DNA from: Flavobacteriales bacterium
GTDB taxonomy: Bacteria; Bacteroidota; Bacteroidia; Flavobacteriales_F; PHOS-HE28
Reading direction: 5' to 3'
Length of the DNA: 64,000 nt
Assembly: GCA_020635695.1 (NCBI GenBank)
Contig: JACJZH010000007.1
Span: 128,871 to 192,870 of the forward strand
The notes beneath the pieces are model-generated. The model saw nothing but the letters and a program-made list of their open reading frames with translations. It had not been told where the DNA came from and searched no databases. The translations under genes and the position numbers were made by a program. Shown piece by piece: positions 29,901 to 40,163 of this stretch. How positions within the stretch are numbered: the stretch's first letter is position 1; each line of letters opens with the position of its first letter.

Positions 29901-30350
29901 CGATGGTCCGCCCACGCAGAGATGGATGTCCAAATGACCGTCGTTGTTCAGGTCGGCCATGGAAGGTCCGGTACACCAGGCTTCTCCGGTGGCGATGCCG
30001 GACCGCTCTGTGACATCCTCGAAGCGAAGGTCCCCCAGGTTCCTGTACAAACGGGTCCCGTTCCGGTTGGTGGTGATCAGGACATCCGGGGCACCATCGC
30101 CATCCACGTCACCAATGGCCACGCCACCGCTGTGGTACAGGTACGGGTAGGTGAAATAGTTCATCTCAGGCGACTCGCGGAGGTCGTTCACCAGATCAAG
30201 ACCTGTCCGTGTCGCATCAAGCATGCGTACAAGCGGTCCATTGGCCCCGGGAGCACTGGCTTCGCCCGCTTGTTCGTTCATGGGTGTATGCCCGCATGAA
30301 AGAGCGAGCATCGCAAGAAGGGCTGTCAGTGAGGAACGATCGAGGGACAT
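26997..30350 (-). CDS. FG-GAP/VCBS repeat lipoprotein with ASPIC/UnbV domain
   Basis: A 1117-residue protein starting MSLDRSSLTALLAMLALSCG, with lipobox LALSC (Cys 19), so lipid-anchored after export. Many FG-GAP-type calcium-binding blades are visible (DVDGDGAPDVLI, DLNNDGHLDIHL, DLDHDGDLDVLV, DLNGDGHRDVYV and more), in two sets separated by an ASPIC/UnbV domain near 520-590 (GSSVTIHSGSDLQ, LHFGLGPASVDSLRVDW). There is no type IX sorting domain at the C-terminus. Such proteins are common in Bacteroidota and look like surface beta-propellers binding glycans or proteins; the actual role is unknown. A TAACTTGG promoter-like site lies at 30386-30379. Confidence 0.88.
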   Translation of the reverse strand: MSLDRSSLTALLAMLALSCGHTPMNEQAGEASAPGANGPLVRMLDATRTGLDLVNDLRESPEMNYFTYPYLYHSGGVAIGDVDGDGAPDVLITTNRNGTRLYRNLGDLRFEDVTERSGIATGEAWCTGPSMADLNNDGHLDIHLCVGGPSLEAEERRDLVFVNNGDGTFTERAAEMGLDLTTRSLQAYHEDLDHDGDLDVLVLATRIDFEHNNLVATYTVGEGSSASHRLMINEGNGHFRDATAEAGWLTHAWGLSASIGDLNGDGHRDVYVAHDFLEPDLVMVNDGHGSFTDRAPEILRHITMYSMGSDLADYNNDGLTDLCVMDMTPPEHARSKQNMASMRPDQFFQMVKLGWNRQYMANVLQLNNGDGSFSEIAHLAGVDRTDWSWAPLFVDMDNDGWKDLFVTNGVWRDITNNDFKVRMQRIVREQGGSLPFDQVMDLIPTARPENYLFRNKGDLTFEKAMDRWQYHHPAVSTGAAYGDLDADGDMDLVVCDVGSTPKVVENLASDGSNKWLQVTLTGGRENPFAIGSSVTIHSGSDLQTQELHLQRGFQGSMEPLLHFGLGPASVDSLRVDWYDGTCSVVRNPVAGERLALSKGAPGPPACGTIRPVAPMMAERSKELGLDHRHVESSFNDFATEILLPHRQSEHGPGICVGDLDGDGLDDLFAGGAAGQSDALFLQTADGRFRHVPQGPWTDHREQEVIGAHAFDADGDGDLDLYTACGSTEFGGEGPAYQDHLYLNQGGGRFLDASDALPPISSSTQQVVSADLDLDGDLDLFVGGRNVPGAYPQAPRSMLLRNDGQGRFTDATLEWAPDLEKVGMVTGAAFADIDGDRDPDLLLCGEWMPIRMFLNDRGALTDVSQRFDTDLVGWWRSLAVADLDGDGDLDVVTGNIGLNNKFHPSKEKPLEIYMDDLDGTGTSDIVLAKHGSNGICVPVRGRECSSEQMPFIKERFSTYEDFSKADLNTLYGEENLARALHYSATHFAHVRWMNVDGRFQPEDLPIPTQIAPLQGIVIADLDSDGNVDIAGAGNLWGTEVETSSYDAGNGWILRGNGSGEFTLVDGRASGLHARGNVSDVRSLNVGGTPHLVVANVDGPLQVFGPVPSRDRKMASLGH

Positions 30351-30378
30351 GGGCGGATGGAAGGGTTCTCGGACCCTG

Positions 30379-30386
30379 CCAAGTTA
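30379..30386 (-). promoter_or_regulatory. -7-like element TAACTTGG
   Basis: Near match to TAnnTTTG on the minus strand, 28 nt before ATG 30350. The same TAACTTGG variant occurs upstream of T9SS protein 2. Confidence 0.4.
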
Positions 30387-30461
30387 GGACACACACCGGG
30401 TGGTGTACACTTTGTGCCGGTCTCCTTCCGTTGGTGCCTTGGTGGTCCCGAATTTCGTGGC

Positions 30462-31319
30462 ATGAGGCGTTTTCCACTGGTCCTGCTCGCCTGGCTCGGC
30501 CTTGCCTCGTTGATGAACGCCCAGCGCCTGTTCGAGCGCAAGCGGCCTGACATCATCCCACTGGATGGGAAGATGCGACGCACCGGCTTCTACTTCGCCC
30601 CGGGCGTCACCTACACCCTGACCCGCTTCAACAACGAGGAGGAGACCTTCGGTACGGAGCCGGACACGGTGTACAACGCCCTCTACGACCCGGAGGGACG
30701 CTTGGGGCTGTACCTGGAGGCCGGCTGGTTCCTGGCCACGCGGGACCCGGTCATCCTCGACTACTGGGACGTGGGCCTGGCCTACAAGCAGTTGCGGGGC
30801 GGTGAGGCCGGTTCAGGCACCCTGCTGGTGGCCGACACGCTGGGCGAGTGGACCAGCGACAACGCCTTCAACGACCAGCACCTCACCCTGCACGTCAACG
30901 CGAACAAGTTCATCCAGACCACCGACCGCAGCTTCGTGCAGCTGAGCCTCGGCGCCAACGCCGACTGGCGGTTCGGCACCGGCCGCGAACAGGACGGCCT
31001 GCAGGTGCCGACGCGGCAGGACTTCCCGCCGGAGCTGATCGGACAGTTCCACGTGAAGGTGGGCTACGGCTTCAAGGCCACGGAACGCCTGCTGGTGATC
31101 CCGGCCATCGAAACACCCGTGTTCAGCGTGGTGCCGGAGGACGATGGCCGCTTCGGTGCATTGCCTTGGTTCAGCAGCGAGTACCGCCCGCTGATCCTGA
31201 GCGTGCGCTTCCTGTTCCTGCGCTACCCCAAGGGCTTTGCCTGCCCGCCGGCCATCAAGCACAACGAGTTCGAGGGTGGCAAGGGCAAGCAGTACAAGCC
31301 GGACAGCTACCACCCGTAG
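30462..31319 (+). CDS. Putative outer-membrane beta-barrel protein
   Basis: A 285-residue protein with signal peptide MRRFPLVLLAWLGLASLMNAQ; ATG 30462 is chosen because the signal peptide starts there. The mature region alternates short polar and aromatic strands (GFYFAPGVTYTLTRF, LGLYLEAGWFLA, YWDVGLAYKQL, FVQLSLGANADWRF), as in small outer-membrane barrels, with a hydrophilic tail rich in lysine. It ends 2 nt before the convergent MBL gene stop. No named family recognised. Confidence 0.7.
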   Translation: MRRFPLVLLAWLGLASLMNAQRLFERKRPDIIPLDGKMRRTGFYFAPGVTYTLTRFNNEEETFGTEPDTVYNALYDPEGRLGLYLEAGWFLATRDPVILDYWDVGLAYKQLRGGEAGSGTLLVADTLGEWTSDNAFNDQHLTLHVNANKFIQTTDRSFVQLSLGANADWRFGTGREQDGLQVPTRQDFPPELIGQFHVKVGYGFKATERLLVIPAIETPVFSVVPEDDGRFGALPWFSSEYRPLILSVRFLFLRYPKGFACPPAIKHNEFEGGKGKQYKPDSYHP

Positions 31320-31321
31320 GG

Positions 31322-31963
31322 CTACAGGCCGCGCAGAAAGGGGTTGTGCGCCCGCTCCTCGCCGATCGTCGTGTCCGGTCCGTGGCCGCTGTGCACCACC
31401 GTCGCGTCGGGCAGGGTCAGCAGCTGCTCGCGAATGCTTGCGAGCAGGGTCTCCATGTCGCCGCCGGGAAGGTCGGTCCGGCCGATGCTGCGCTGGAAGA
31501 GCACATCGCCGGCCAGCACGAAGCCCTGGGCCTCGCAGTAAAGGGCGATGTGTCCCTCGGCATGCCCCGGTACGAAGAGCACACGGAGCACATCCCCGTC
31601 GAGTTCCACCAGGTCGCCTTCCGCCAGGAAACCCTGGGGCGGCGGCGAAGGCTCACAATGCACCCCGAACATCGCCGCCGAACGCGGTGCGCCCTCCAGG
31701 TAGGGAAGGGCATCGCGATGCAGCTCGGGACGCAGCCCGTAGCGCCGCCCGGCCCAGGCACAGCCCATCACATGGTCGGCATGGGCGTGCGTGAGCACAA
31801 GACGGACCGGTTCCAGTGCGTTCTGTGCGAGGAAGTGTTCCAACTCCCGCTCCTCCTCCGCGTCGGCGCATCCCGGGTCCACCAGGATGGCCTGGCGATC
31901 ATTGTGCACCACCCAGGTGTTCTCCTGGAACGGGTTGAAGGTGAAGGGTGCGATGCGGAACAT
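31322..31963 (-). CDS. MBL-fold metallo-hydrolase (glyoxalase II-like)
   Basis: A 213-residue metallo-beta-lactamase-fold hydrolase. Metal motifs are VLTHAHADHVMG (HxHxDH), the histidine in VPGHAEGHIAL, the aspartate in VLAGDVLFQRSIGRTDLPGGD and the final histidine in VHSGHGPDTTIG. This pattern is that of the hydroxyacylglutathione-hydrolase-like YcbL/GloB2 group. Full length and intact. It likely hydrolyses a thioester such as a lactoyl-thiol, but the substrate is uncertain. Confidence 0.88.
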   Translation of the reverse strand: MFRIAPFTFNPFQENTWVVHNDRQAILVDPGCADAEEERELEHFLAQNALEPVRLVLTHAHADHVMGCAWAGRRYGLRPELHRDALPYLEGAPRSAAMFGVHCEPSPPPQGFLAEGDLVELDGDVLRVLFVPGHAEGHIALYCEAQGFVLAGDVLFQRSIGRTDLPGGDMETLLASIREQLLTLPDATVVHSGHGPDTTIGEERAHNPFLRGL

Positions 31964-32030
31964 GGTCGGAAAAGCCCGAAATTCGCAGGAACAAGGCCGT
32001 TGAACGCGGCCCGAAAGTAGTCAACCCCCA

Positions 32031-35000
32031 GTGCTCCGCTCCTCCGTTCGCCAAGCCCTTGCCGCGCTAATGACGGTGGCCGCGCTGTGCCCGGGGGCGA
32101 AGGCCCAGTTCTACCAGGGCACCCAGCAGGAGTACGGCAAGAACCGGGTGCAGTACCAGGACTTCCTCTGGCAGTACTACCGCTTCGACCGGTTGGAGAC
32201 CTACTTCTACAAGGGTGGTCGCGACCTGGCGCAGTACGTGGCCATGAGCGGGCATCGGCACTTGAAGGAACTGGAGCAACAGCTGGACTTCACCATGGAC
32301 GAGCGGGTGCAGTTCATCGTCTACAACTCGCTCACCGACTTCCGCCAGAGCAACATCGGCCTCACCAACGACGATCAGTACAACATCGGCGGGGTGAACC
32401 GCATCGTGGGTGGGAAGATCTTCGTGTACTATGAAGGCGATCATACCCTGCTGGACCGGCAGGTGCGCGCCGGCCTGGCCCAGGTGATGCTGGACCAGAT
32501 GATGTACGGCGGCAACTGGAAGGACGTGCTGCGCAACTCCACGCTGCTCAACATCCCGGCCTGGTTCGACAAGGGGCTGGTGGCCCACATGGCCGGTCCA
32601 TGGAGCGCCACCACGCGCAGCCACATCCGCGACGGGGTGCTCAGCGGCAAGTACGAGAAGTTCAACCGGCTGGAAGGCGAGGACGCCACCCGCGCCGGGC
32701 AGGCCATCTGGTCCTACGTGAGCGAGGTGTACGGGCCCAGCGTGATCCCCAACATCCTGTACATGACCCGCGTGAGCCGCAACGCCGAGAGCGGTTTCCT
32801 CTTCGTGCTGGGCGTGTCGCTGAAGACCCTCACCGATGAATGCCTGAGCTACTACCGGTTGCGCTTCGAGGAGGAGGAACGCCAGCAGCAGCCCGTGGCC
32901 CTGGAGCCGTTGGACGTGCGCACCAAGAAGACCCGCACCTACTCCCAGTTCAAGAGCAGTCCCGACGGCCGCTACCTGGCCTGGGTCAGCAACGAGATGG
33001 GCCAGTACAAGGTGTGGCTCTACGACGTGTCCAAGGAGAAGCTCAAGCGCATCCACAAGGGCGAGAAGAAGCTCAACCGGATCATCGACCGCACCTACCC
33101 CGTGCTGGCCTGGCACCCCAGCGGCCGGGCGCTCAGCTACGCGTTCGAGAAGAAGGGCGAGCTCTTCCTGAGCACCTACACCGTGGACGACGGGAAGACC
33201 GCACGCCGGCCGATCTTCATCCTGGAGAAGGTCCTGAGCATGGACTACTCGGACGATGGCCGCAACATCGCCTTCAGCGCGGTGCGCGAGGGCCGTACGG
33301 ACATCTACCTCTACTACGTGATCGGCAACCGGCAGGAGCAGCTCACCGATGACCAGTACGACGACCTGGACCCGCATTTCGTGCGGAATTCCACCGCCAT
33401 CGTCTTCAGCAGCGACCGCACCGACGACACGCTCCGCGCCAACGCGCCCGTGGCCCTGGTGAACGGCACCAAGGACCTCTTCCTCTACGACCTGGAGAGC
33501 CGCAGCAACATCCTGAAGCGGCTCACGAACACCCCCGGGGTGAACGAGGTGATGCCCTCGGCCTACGACACGCTCGCCTTCACCTACCTGAGCGACCGCG
33601 GCGGGCTGTGGAACCGGCACCTGCTCACGTTCGACAGCGTGGTGAGCCACATCGACACCACCATCCACTACCGCTACGTCACCGACACCGAGCGGCTCAC
33701 CGACTATCGGCGTTCCATTCTGGAGCAGGATTTCCATGCCCAGCGCGGACGCTTCACGCAGTTGCTGAAGGAGGGTGGCAAGTACCGGTTCTACCAGGGG
33801 CGCATCGGTCAGGGGGGCACGGCGCTGCAGGAGCGGGAGGCGGCTCCCGGACCGGATACGCGCGAGATGCCCGGCGAGGTGCTCACCGACGACCTGACCC
33901 CGGTGGTGAAGGTGGACCCCCAGGTGCCCCGGCAGCGTACGCCGGACGATGTGGACATCACCGACTATCGCTTCACGGACGAAGCCGACGGTCCATTGGC
34001 CAAGGAGGAACGCAAGCCCGCCGATCGGCCGGTGACCGGTGGCAGCGCGGTCGCGGATGGGCCCACCGTGGTGGCCGCAGGCGTGCCCGGTGCAGCCACC
34101 GCTGACAGCACTGCCGCCAAGCCCTTCGTGTTCCCCGAGCAGCGGAACTACAACGTCAACTTCGCCACGGACCAGGTGCTCACCCAATTGGGCAACGCCT
34201 ATTCCGACCAGTTCTACCAGCCCTTCACCGGTCCCGAAGGCCTCAACCCCGGCCTCAGCGGGTTGATCAGCATGGGCATCAGCGACCTGTTCGAGGACTA
34301 CAAGATCGTGGGTGGCTTCCGCCTGGCGCTTGACCTGAACAACAACGACTACCGCGTCAGCTACACCAACCTGAAGCGGCGGCTGGACAAGACCATCAGC
34401 GTGCAGCGCCAGAGCTACCGGGGCACCTCCGAATTCGGTGTGGTGAAGGTGCACACCCACCAGGCGAAGTACCAGGTGAGCTGGCCCTTCAGCGAACTGG
34501 CCAGCCTGCGCACCTCGCTGCTGTACCGCCATGACCGCTACGTGCTGCAAAGCACCGACCTCTTCAGCCTGCAGGCGGACAACTTCTACGACCAGATGTT
34601 CGGTGCCAAGGTGGAGTACGTCTACGACAGCTCCATCCCCCGCGGGCTGAACCTGTACACCGGGTGGAAGGTGAAGTTCTTCGGCGAGTACTACCAGCAG
34701 CCGGACGAGGAGCAGGGCGACATGCAGGTGCTGGGCCTGGACGTGCGCCACTCCCTGAACATCTGGCGGGACATGATGCTGGTGAACCGCCTGGCGGGCA
34801 GCACCTCGCTGGGCAGCCGCAAGATCGTCTACTTCCTCGGTGGGGTGGACAACTGGCTCTTCGCCAAGGTGGACAACAGCATCCCCATCGACTTCGATCA
34901 GAACTACTTCTACCAGGCCATGGGCGTGCCCATGCGGGGCTTCTACTACAACGCCCGCAACGGCAACAGCTTCGGCGTGCTGAACACCGAGCTGCGCATG

Positions 35001-35324
35001 CCCCTCGTTCGGATGCTGGTGGACCGCCCGGTCCGATCGGACTTCTTCAACAACCTCCAACTGGCCGTCTTCGGTGATGTGGGCTCGGCCTGGACGGGCT
35101 CCGGTCCCTACGCGGACGACAACGACTTCAACACCGAGACCATCTCGCGCAACCCGCTCACCATCGAGATCAAGAGCCAGCGCGAGCCCATCGTGGCGGG
35201 CTACGGCTTCGGGGTGCGCACCCGGCTGCTGGGCTACTTCATGCGCGCCGACTGGGCCTGGGGCATCGACGATGGCGTGCAGCTCCCGTCGGTCTTCTAC
35301 TTTTCGCTTAGCTTGGACATCTGA
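32031..35324 (+). CDS. Peptidase-MA-like / beta-propeller / Omp85-like barrel fusion
   Basis: A 1097-residue exported protein starting at GTG 32031 with a signal peptide ending PGAKAQ. Residues about 40-280 resemble a peptidase-MA domain (IPAWFDKGLVAHMAG) but show no HExxH. About 290-600 is a TolB/PD40-type propeller (SPDGRYLAWVSN, HPSGRALSYAFEKK, SDDGRNIAFSAVREGR, VFSSDRTDD). A charged, alanine/proline-rich linker follows (about 600-700), then a C-terminal barrel of Omp85 style (GLNPGLSGLISMGISDLFED to YGFGVRTRLLGYFMRADWAWG). Presumably outer-membrane, with the propeller in the periplasm or at the surface. It is 10 nt upstream of the TSUP gene. No experimental function is known to me. Confidence 0.8.
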   Translation: MLRSSVRQALAALMTVAALCPGAKAQFYQGTQQEYGKNRVQYQDFLWQYYRFDRLETYFYKGGRDLAQYVAMSGHRHLKELEQQLDFTMDERVQFIVYNSLTDFRQSNIGLTNDDQYNIGGVNRIVGGKIFVYYEGDHTLLDRQVRAGLAQVMLDQMMYGGNWKDVLRNSTLLNIPAWFDKGLVAHMAGPWSATTRSHIRDGVLSGKYEKFNRLEGEDATRAGQAIWSYVSEVYGPSVIPNILYMTRVSRNAESGFLFVLGVSLKTLTDECLSYYRLRFEEEERQQQPVALEPLDVRTKKTRTYSQFKSSPDGRYLAWVSNEMGQYKVWLYDVSKEKLKRIHKGEKKLNRIIDRTYPVLAWHPSGRALSYAFEKKGELFLSTYTVDDGKTARRPIFILEKVLSMDYSDDGRNIAFSAVREGRTDIYLYYVIGNRQEQLTDDQYDDLDPHFVRNSTAIVFSSDRTDDTLRANAPVALVNGTKDLFLYDLESRSNILKRLTNTPGVNEVMPSAYDTLAFTYLSDRGGLWNRHLLTFDSVVSHIDTTIHYRYVTDTERLTDYRRSILEQDFHAQRGRFTQLLKEGGKYRFYQGRIGQGGTALQEREAAPGPDTREMPGEVLTDDLTPVVKVDPQVPRQRTPDDVDITDYRFTDEADGPLAKEERKPADRPVTGGSAVADGPTVVAAGVPGAATADSTAAKPFVFPEQRNYNVNFATDQVLTQLGNAYSDQFYQPFTGPEGLNPGLSGLISMGISDLFEDYKIVGGFRLALDLNNNDYRVSYTNLKRRLDKTISVQRQSYRGTSEFGVVKVHTHQAKYQVSWPFSELASLRTSLLYRHDRYVLQSTDLFSLQADNFYDQMFGAKVEYVYDSSIPRGLNLYTGWKVKFFGEYYQQPDEEQGDMQVLGLDVRHSLNIWRDMMLVNRLAGSTSLGSRKIVYFLGGVDNWLFAKVDNSIPIDFDQNYFYQAMGVPMRGFYYNARNGNSFGVLNTELRMPLVRMLVDRPVRSDFFNNLQLAVFGDVGSAWTGSGPYADDNDFNTETISRNPLTIEIKSQREPIVAGYGFGVRTRLLGYFMRADWAWGIDDGVQLPSVFYFSLSLDI

Positions 35325-35334
35325 CCCACGCGTC

Positions 35335-35703
35335 ATGTCGCTGACCACCCTGCTGCTCCTGGTGATCATCGGCCTGCTGGCCGGTGTGCTCAGCGGCTTC
35401 GTGGGCGTGGGCGGCGGCCTCATCATCGTACCGGCCCTGGTCTACATCATGGGCCTCTCCCAGCACGAGGCGCAGGGCACCAGCCTGGGCGTGCTGCTGC
35501 TGCCGGTGGGCATCCTGGCGGTGATGAACTACTACCGCAGCGGTCAGCTGGACATCCGCTACGCGTTGATCATCGCCGCGGCCTTCGTGGCGGGTGGATA
35601 CTTCGGCTCCAAGTGGGCGCTCGTGCTGCCCGAGGTGGTCGTGCGCCGGGTGTTCGGCTTCATCATGCTCATCGGAGCGCTCAAGCTCATCCTCAGCCGG
35701 TGA
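35335..35703 (+). CDS. Half-size TSUP (TauE/SafE) family permease
   Basis: A 122-residue membrane protein with about four segments and the family motif GFVGVGGGLIIVPALV at the N-terminus, then GTSLGVLLLPVG. Normal TSUP permeases are about 240-260 residues with two such repeats; this is one repeat, so it may act as a homodimer. ATG 35335 fits the family start. It overlaps the downstream amidohydrolase by 4 nt (GTGA). Substrates in the family are sulfur compounds or organic anions; unknown here. Confidence 0.82.
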   Translation: MSLTTLLLLVIIGLLAGVLSGFVGVGGGLIIVPALVYIMGLSQHEAQGTSLGVLLLPVGILAVMNYYRSGQLDIRYALIIAAAFVAGGYFGSKWALVLPEVVVRRVFGFIMLIGALKLILSR

Positions 35704-36884
35704 TCGAGGCGGTCCGGCAAGGCACGCGCGAGGTGCAGGACCAGGTGCTGGCCGTACGCCGCCACCTGCATGCCCATCCCGAGCTTTCGTTCCAGGAACA
35801 CGACACGGCGGCCCACGTGGCCGGCAGGTTGCGTGAGGCAGGCATCGAGGTGCGCGAAGGCGTGGCCGGCACCGGGCTCATCGCCACGCTGGAAGGAGGG
35901 AAGGGGAGTGGCGGCGAAGTGACCCTGCGCGCCGACCTGGACGCCCTGCCCATCCAGGAGCTGAACGACCTTCCCTTCAAGAGCACCGTGCCGGGCGTGA
36001 TGCATGCCTGCGGGCACGATGCGCACACGGCCATGGTGCTGGGTGCCGGTCTGGTGCTTCATGCCCTGCGGAAGGACTGGGGCGGAATCGTGCGCCTGCT
36101 CTTCCAACCGGGTGAGGAGAAACTTCCCGGTGGGGCGTCCCTGATGCTGAAGGAGAAGGCCCTGGGCGATCCCCCCAAGGGCGTCATCATCGGACAGCAC
36201 ATCACGCCGGAGCTGGCCACCGGCCTCGTGGGGTTCCACCCGGGGCCCTTCATGGCCAGCGCGGACGAGCTCTACGTGACCGTGAAGGGGAAGGGCGGCC
36301 ATGCGGCCATGCCGCACCGGGTCATCGATCCCGTGCTGATCACCGCGCACCTGATCACCGGGCTGCAACAGCTCGTGAGCCGCCGCGCCAAGCCCGGGGA
36401 CCCCACCGTGCTCAGCTTCGGGAAGGTGACCGCCGAAGGGGCCACCAACGTGATCCCCGATCAGGTGAAGCTGGAGGGCACCCTGCGTGCCTTCAACGAG
36501 GAGTGGCGCGAGGAACTGCACACCCTGCTTCCCCGGATGGCCGAGGGCATCGCCGAGGCCATGGGCGGAAGCTGTGAGTTCGAGGTGCGCAAAGGATACC
36601 CCGTGCTGGTGAACGATCCGGACCTGACGGGCCGCCTACGCGGTGTGGCCGAGGACTACCTGGGCAGCGACCGGGTGGTGACCATCGACCGGCGCATGGG
36701 GGCCGAGGACTTCGCCTACTACAGCCAGGTGATGCCGGCCTGCTTCTGGCGCCTGGGCACCGGAAACGCCGCCAAGGGCAGCGACCACGCCCAGCACAAC
36801 CCGCACTTCGATGTGGACGAGGACGCCCTGCCGATCGGGACGGGGCTGATGGCGCTGGCCGCGCTGCGGGAAGTGAAGGGTTGA
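35700..36884 (+). CDS. M20 family amidohydrolase (M20D)
   Basis: A 394-residue hydrolase starting at GTG 35700, overlapping the TSUP stop. Motifs are HLHAHPELSFQEHDTA, the metal site HACGHDAHTAMVLG, the double glutamate in PGEEKLPGGAS and the last ligand in HNPHFDVDEDAL. This is the N-acyl-L-amino-acid amidohydrolase/hippuricase pattern. It is only distantly similar to the M20 protein at 3001-4143 and lies in a different operon. The likely reaction is release of an amino acid from an N-acyl or peptide-like substrate. Confidence 0.9.
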   Translation: MIEAVRQGTREVQDQVLAVRRHLHAHPELSFQEHDTAAHVAGRLREAGIEVREGVAGTGLIATLEGGKGSGGEVTLRADLDALPIQELNDLPFKSTVPGVMHACGHDAHTAMVLGAGLVLHALRKDWGGIVRLLFQPGEEKLPGGASLMLKEKALGDPPKGVIIGQHITPELATGLVGFHPGPFMASADELYVTVKGKGGHAAMPHRVIDPVLITAHLITGLQQLVSRRAKPGDPTVLSFGKVTAEGATNVIPDQVKLEGTLRAFNEEWREELHTLLPRMAEGIAEAMGGSCEFEVRKGYPVLVNDPDLTGRLRGVAEDYLGSDRVVTIDRRMGAEDFAYYSQVMPACFWRLGTGNAAKGSDHAQHNPHFDVDEDALPIGTGLMALAALREVKG

Positions 36885-36891
36885 CGGGGGA

Positions 36892-36926
36892 GGAACCTCC
36901 AACGTTCAACCTCCAACTCCCAACAT
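36892..36926 (+). repeat. Array of 7-nt repeats (YCAACNY)
   Basis: Four in-phase heptamers (CCAACGT, TCAACCT, CCAACTC, CCAACAT at 36899-36926), with a degenerate fifth copy at 36892-36898, fill the gap between the convergent amidohydrolase and recQ genes. A similar array lies at 43415-43486. Role unknown; possibly transcription termination or a mobile repeat. Confidence 0.75.
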
Positions 36927-36932
36927 ACCCCC

Positions 36933-39110
<2,178 letters not shown>

Positions 39111-39317
39111 GCTTGTCCTTCACAGGTCTTCGGGCACCGTGGCCCGGTCGTCCTTAAAAGTAGGACATCCGACCGCTTTGCGCGACGCCTTTTTTTCCCG
39201 GTCTTGAACGGTGCACTGTCAACGATGTTGCACCCGCAGGGGCCGTTGATAACTGCCCCGCCGGGCGGGACCCTCCGGAACACCCCCGGCTATCTTTGGT
39301 CCCGCGCGCTTGGCGGC
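39111..39317. other. Divergent intergenic region recQ/tatC
   Basis: This 207-nt region separates divergent recQ and tatC. It contains a TACTTTTA element for recQ (minus, 39162-39155), a T-run at about 39190 and the exact TATCTTTG of tatC. No RNA gene seen. Confidence 0.5.
39291..39298 (+). promoter_or_regulatory. -7 promoter element TATCTTTG
   Basis: Exact TAnnTTTG match 19 nt before ATG 39318 of tatC. It excludes the longer start at 39204. Confidence 0.7.
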
Positions 39318-40160
39318 ATGGCGGAACGCGGGACCACGGCGGAGATGACCTTTCTGGAGCACCTCGAGGAGCTCCGCTGGACCCTGGTGCGCTCGGCCGT
39401 CGCCGTGGTGGTGTGCATGGTGGCCGCCTTCATCGCCAAGGACTTCGTCTTCGATCGCATCGTCCTGGCCCCCAAGCAGGCCGACTTCATCACCTACCGG
39501 GCCTTCTGTGCGCTGGGGCGCTACGTGGGCGCCGGGGAGGCCCTGTGCCTTTCCGACGGCACCTTCGAGCTCCAGAACATCAGCATGAGCGGGCAGTTCT
39601 TCTCGCACCTGCTGGTGAGCTTCGCCGCGGGCCTCGTGGTGGCCTTTCCCTTCGTCCTCTGGCAGGTCTGGCTGTTCCTGGCACCCGGCCTGCACGCCTC
39701 CGAACGGGGCGCGGCCCGCGGCGGGGTGGCCTTCGCATCGGTGCTCTTCCTGACCGGCGTGGCCTTCGGGTATTTCGTGCTGGCCCCGCTCAGCATCCAG
39801 TTCTTCGGCACCTACCGGGTGAGCGACGCGGTGACCAACACCATCGCGCTGGACAGCTACATCGCCATGGTGGCCTCGGTGACCCTGTGGACGGGGATCG
39901 TGTTCCAGCTGCCCCTGGCCATCATGGTGCTCACCCGGCTTGGGCTGGTGGGGCCCGCGGTCCTGCGTACCTACCGCCGGCACGCCTTCGTGGGCCTGCT
40001 CGTGCTCTCCGCCGTGCTCACCCCGCCCGATGTGGTGAGCCAGGTGATCGTGGCGGGTCCGCTGATGCTCCTGTATGAAGGCAGCATCCTGCTGAGCGCC
40101 CGCACATTGCGCCGCATGGAGCGGGCCCGAACGGCAACTTCGGGCATGACGGCCCGTTGA
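39318..40160 (+). CDS. tatC: Sec-independent protein translocase TatC
   Basis: A 280-residue polytopic protein that recognises twin-arginine signal peptides. Family motifs are TFLEHLEELRWTLVRS at the N-terminus, FPFVLWQVWLFLAPGLHASER, and LTPPDVVSQVIVAGPLMLLYE near the end; six membrane segments are predicted. ATG 39318 is selected by the family N-terminus and by the TATCTTTG element upstream of it. TatA/B are not in the window. It is followed after 3 nt by the DUF5686 gene and then lptB, forming a likely operon. Confidence 0.93.
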   Translation: MAERGTTAEMTFLEHLEELRWTLVRSAVAVVVCMVAAFIAKDFVFDRIVLAPKQADFITYRAFCALGRYVGAGEALCLSDGTFELQNISMSGQFFSHLLVSFAAGLVVAFPFVLWQVWLFLAPGLHASERGAARGGVAFASVLFLTGVAFGYFVLAPLSIQFFGTYRVSDAVTNTIALDSYIAMVASVTLWTGIVFQLPLAIMVLTRLGLVGPAVLRTYRRHAFVGLLVLSAVLTPPDVVSQVIVAGPLMLLYEGSILLSARTLRRMERARTATSGMTAR

Positions 40161-40163
40161 ACC

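Noticed and set aside
39204..39317. N-terminal extension of TatC to 39204
   Set aside because: It would include the TATCTTTG promoter element and has no family similarity; ATG 39318 fits TatC.
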